NCBI RefSeq assembly: GCF_034424625.1
Contig: NZ_CP139976.1
Coordinates: 2,108,001-2,172,000, forward strand
Reading direction: 5' to 3'
DNA length: 64,000 bases
From: Janthinobacterium lividum
GTDB lineage: Bacteria > Pseudomonadota > Gammaproteobacteria > Burkholderiales > Burkholderiaceae_D
Positions 61,633-64,000 of the stretch are shown in pieces. Each line of letters starts with the position of its first letter. Position 1 is the stretch's first letter. The notes beneath the pieces were generated by a model. It saw only the letters and a program-made list of their open reading frames with translations, made no database searches and was not told where the DNA came from. Made by a program: the position numbers and the translations under genes.

Positions 61633-62243
61633 CAGAATACCGTCATCGAAGTCAGGTTGGGCGCCAGCACGGGCGTCGTGCTGTTGCCAAATTTCAATGT
61701 GCCGAACAGCATGTCGAAATTGTAGAAAGTTTCCACGGCGTAAATCAGTTCGCCATCGGCCAGCTGGCTCTGCATCAATGACACCGCGGGGGCGTATTCA
61801 TCCTTGGCGATGCCGGTGCACGTGCCATCGCGCCAGCTGCCGCATTGCCACACCTGGCTGGCGGGCAGGTAGCCGCTGGCCTTTGCGCCGGCGTCCCAGC
61901 GGTACTGTTCCAGTACGATATTGCGCAAGCCGCTCTGCGCCGTGTAGCCCATGATCTTGGTGATGTAGATCATGCCGCGCCCGTGCATGTCCAGCGGCGG
62001 CGTGCTGGCGGCCAGCGCGTTCATGATGCCCTGGCTCGAGCCGCTCAGGTCGGACGTGGCGCGCGCGGACAGGTTGGCGCCTTCGCGGCTGATATTGAGC
62101 AGGATGGTCTTGGCCTGGATGGCGCGCGACAGGTCGGCCAGCATGAACAGCAGCAAGGCCAGCAAGGGCAGCACGATGGCAAATTCGATGGCGGCGATGC
62201 CACGCGCGGCGCGGCGCGGAAAACGGAGGGTTGGCGCGCGCAT
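61632..62243 (-). CDS. TadE-like minor pilin (first TadE/F type)
   Basis: A 203-residue protein with the TadE helix near the N-terminus: RGIAAIEFAIVLPLLALLLFMLADLSRAI, then IQAKTILLNISREGANLSARA. Two cysteines lie at QCGSWRDGTC. The ATG overlaps the preceding stop (TGATG); a GTG one codon earlier is not needed. Member of the tadE-tadE-tadG set. Confidence 0.87.
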   Translation of the reverse strand: MRAPTLRFPRRAARGIAAIEFAIVLPLLALLLFMLADLSRAIQAKTILLNISREGANLSARATSDLSGSSQGIMNALAASTPPLDMHGRGMIYITKIMGYTAQSGLRNIVLEQYRWDAGAKASGYLPASQVWQCGSWRDGTCTGIAKDEYAPAVSLMQSQLADGELIYAVETFYNFDMLFGTLKFGNSTTPVLAPNLTSMTVF

Positions 62244-62731
62244 CACAGGCCGCCAAAGCTTTCATTGCGCATGGTGGCCGCCACCACGAAATGCGCCTGG
62301 CCGTCGCGGAACAGGGCACGGATCATAGGCGTGGCAAACGCCCAGCGGCAATCGACGGAAATGACGACGATATCGCCGGCCTGGCCGAACATGGCGGCGC
62401 CCACCGCATCGCTGCCGTTGACGGAGATCACGGGGCTGACCTTGTCATACATGCCCATGGAACTGTCGCGTATCTTTTGCATGACGGCGTGGTAGCGCTG
62501 CTGGTTGGCACTGTCGGGGTCGAGGTCCTTGGCCCCCGTGACAGCATAGCGCGCCCCTTCGCGGACCGCATGCTGCATGGTCATATTGGCAAAATAAGCC
62601 ATGCTCAATTCAATGATGCCGATTATCAGCATGAGAAAGACCGGTGTTATCAGGGCCAATTCGACCAGGGTGGCGCCAGCCTGTCCGCTGTGCTTGTGGA
62701 ATATGCGGGAATCGGCCTGTTTTAAGCGCAT
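62243..62731 (-). CDS. TadE-like minor pilin (second)
   Basis: A 162-residue protein with the TadE helix GATLVELALITPVFLMLIIGIIELSMAYFANMTMQHAVREGARYAV. It is first of the three-gene set. Start at 62731 is a choice: GGATT precedes it, but an ATG at 62800 in the same frame would add 23 residues. The rest of a Tad pilus system (Flp pilin, CpaB, secretin, ATPases) is absent from the window. Confidence 0.85.
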   Translation of the reverse strand: MRLKQADSRIFHKHSGQAGATLVELALITPVFLMLIIGIIELSMAYFANMTMQHAVREGARYAVTGAKDLDPDSANQQRYHAVMQKIRDSSMGMYDKVSPVISVNGSDAVGAAMFGQAGDIVVISVDCRWAFATPMIRALFRDGQAHFVVAATMRNESFGGL

Positions 62732-63292
62732 GGGAATAATCCGGTTAAGTTCCGCGATGACGAATGTCGGGCGGATGGCATTGCGCCATTTGACTGGCAA
62801 TTATTCTATATCGATTTTCAAGGGCGTGTCCGCCATTTAAATTATTACAGGTCAAGATAATCGCAATTAACTGCGTTATTTCAAACGTGCCGGCCCCGTC
62901 GCTACAGGGCCGGGAGTAATATGCTCGGGTATGAAAACAGGCCTGGTGTCAGGATTGTCCTGCGTGCAGGCAAGGACTTGTTTTGCAAGGTGATGCAACA
63001 AAAATGCTGCAATGTAAGCAACAGCAGCGGTGGCAGCAGCGATGGCGCGCCAGCGGCGCGTCCGCCCTGGCCACGCTGCCCATCCATCGGCACACGCCCG
63101 GCATGCGGCGACCGCTGCCGTGGGGCACGCACCGCGTTTGCGCGTGCCGGCCCAAGGCCTCTTCCTTCGTGCCCCCATGACTTCTTTCCCCCGTGCGCGG
63201 CAGCAGAAGGCGCGCGCGGATGAGGCAGGCAACCCGATTCGGATCAACCACCTTCCCTTGAAGGGAGTGGGCTACAAGTAAAGAGGTAAAGC
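62732..63292. other. Divergent intergenic region, tadE set / response regulator
   Basis: 561 bases. The part 62790-62885 is A+T-rich and probably promotes the tadE genes. The rest is GC-rich and holds a 7-bp hairpin (CCGGCCC 62890, GGGCCGG 62907) and a short palindrome near 63252-63268 just before the regulator. Short open frames on both strands lack ribosome sites and protein-like composition, so I call no gene here. Confidence 0.55.
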
Positions 63293-63982
63293 ATGTCAAC
63301 AAACAATGTCATACGCGTCATGCTGGTGTCGGACCACAAGACCTGGCTGTGGGGCCTGGAGCAGCTGCTCGCCGGCGCCCAGCCCGCGATGCAGGTGGTG
63401 GCGAGCTCCACCGAGATCGACAGCGCGCTGCTGCTGGCGCGCACCCTGTGTCCCGACGTCATCGTGCTCGACGCCGATCTTGGCTGCGGCGGCGCCTGCG
63501 CCATCGATTATCTGCCGCAGCTGCTGGGCAATGGCGTCTCGCGGGTGCTGCTGTTCAGCGGCACGCAGGACCAGGCAGAGTGCGGGCGGGCCGTGCGCAG
63601 CGGCGCGCGCGCGGTGCTGGGCAAGGAAACGTCCATCAAGCAACTGATCGACGCCATCGCCCGCCTGCATCAAGGCGAATTGTGCCTGGATCCGGCGCTG
63701 CTCGACAGCATGCTGGGCGTGCTGAACAAGCCGGAAGCGGCGCCCGACCCGGAAGAGCAGCGGATCGCCAGGCTGACGCTGAAGGAGCGCAAGATCGTGG
63801 CCATGATGGTGGAAGGAAATGGCGCGCTGAACCGTGCGATAGCCCAGCGCGCTTTTATCTCGGAGCAAACCTTGCGTAATCATCTGACATCGATCTACAG
63901 CAAGCTCGATGTCACCAACCGCCTGGAATTATATGTGTACGCCACCCGCAACCGCCTGGCCGAACCCGTCCATGCGGAATGA
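63293..63982 (+). CDS. NarL/LuxR-type response regulator
   Basis: A 229-residue regulator. The receiver domain has phospho-acceptor Asp60 (VIVLDADLGCGGACA) and Ser/Lys at usual places (LLFSGTQ, VLGKETS). A LuxR-type helix-turn-helix is near residues 160-220 (LTLKERKIVAMMVEGNGALNRAIAQRAFISEQTLRNHLTSIYSKLDV). The first acidic residues are reduced to one (SDHK). AGAGGTAAAGC precedes the ATG. No partner kinase is adjacent; the tadE genes diverge from it and could be targets. Confidence 0.9.
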   Translation: MSTNNVIRVMLVSDHKTWLWGLEQLLAGAQPAMQVVASSTEIDSALLLARTLCPDVIVLDADLGCGGACAIDYLPQLLGNGVSRVLLFSGTQDQAECGRAVRSGARAVLGKETSIKQLIDAIARLHQGELCLDPALLDSMLGVLNKPEAAPDPEEQRIARLTLKERKIVAMMVEGNGALNRAIAQRAFISEQTLRNHLTSIYSKLDVTNRLELYVYATRNRLAEPVHAE

Positions 63983-64000
63983 CAGTACATATGTCCTGAT

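Noticed and set aside
58382..61725. Long open frames opposite the amidohydrolase and the TadG gene
   Set aside because: Antisense shadows without ribosome sites or recognisable folds.
62876..63247. Possible small minus-strand gene in the tadE/regulator intergenic region
   Set aside because: No ribosome site, Arg/Ala-rich random-like composition, and overlapping open frames on the other strand of equal quality.

Overview
The window looks like a chromosomal segment of a betaproteobacterium of the family Oxalobacteraceae, probably Janthinobacterium or a close relative such as Massilia or Duganella. This rests on the high G+C coding style, the PHA-type reductase, the patatin/DUF3734 protein, the many DUF4398, DUF883 and glycine-zipper envelope proteins, and overall protein likeness; no rRNA or other marker gene is present to prove it. 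I see no tRNA, rRNA, CRISPR array, insertion sequence or prophage.

Region 1 (1-16.3 kb) is an envelope and stress region. It begins with a 5'-truncated M16 peptidase. It continues with OmpA-like lipoproteins, several glycine-zipper proteins, tiny membrane proteins (DUF3309 and Lmo0937-like), DUF4398 and BON-domain lipoproteins, a ferritin-like protein and a yqjD-yqjE-like operon. A Crp/Fnr-type regulator (5022-5798) lies in the middle. Five copies of a palindrome of the form TGTACG-N4-CGTACA stand upstream of genes in this region, including the regulator itself. They look like the operator of a small Crp-type regulon. An AsmA-family gene (6287-8182) is decayed by an internal deletion and frameshifts.

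Region 2 (16.4-31.6 kb) holds a BrkB/YihY membrane protein, a classical OmpA porin, a very large alpha-2-macroglobulin (thioester motif CFEQ) translationally coupled to pbpC, and a type VI secretion lipase module. That module is Tle3 effector plus Tla3 adaptor, overlapping by 4 bp, with a secreted protein just upstream that could be the immunity protein. No VgrG or structural T6SS gene is nearby.

Region 3 (32-38.4 kb) is one co-directional block: a periplasmic binding protein, permease and ATPase of the sulfonate/nitrate/taurine type, followed by a DctB-like sensor kinase and a DctD-like sigma-54 activator. A good sigma-54 promoter and a TGCGG-N4-CCGCA palindrome lie upstream of the first gene. 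This suggests that the two-component system controls the ABC transporter.

Region 4 (38.4-50.7 kb) has a winged-helix regulator, an MtfA-like zinc peptidase, a LytS/LytTR-type two-component pair divergent from a serine hydrolase with a TPR-like tail, a polar amino-acid ABC transporter operon, a glycine-zipper protein and a UspA protein.

Region 5 (50.7-64 kb) has an orphan protein with a leader like those of the NHLP family of peptide precursors and an isoleucine-rich tail, then phaB, a DksA/TraR zinc-finger protein, a VOC protein, a lipoprotein pair and a hydroxypyruvate isomerase. A long imperfect palindrome sits behind an RhlE-type helicase gene. An isochorismatase-amidohydrolase pair, a three-gene TadE/TadE/TadG set and a NarL-type response regulator close the window.
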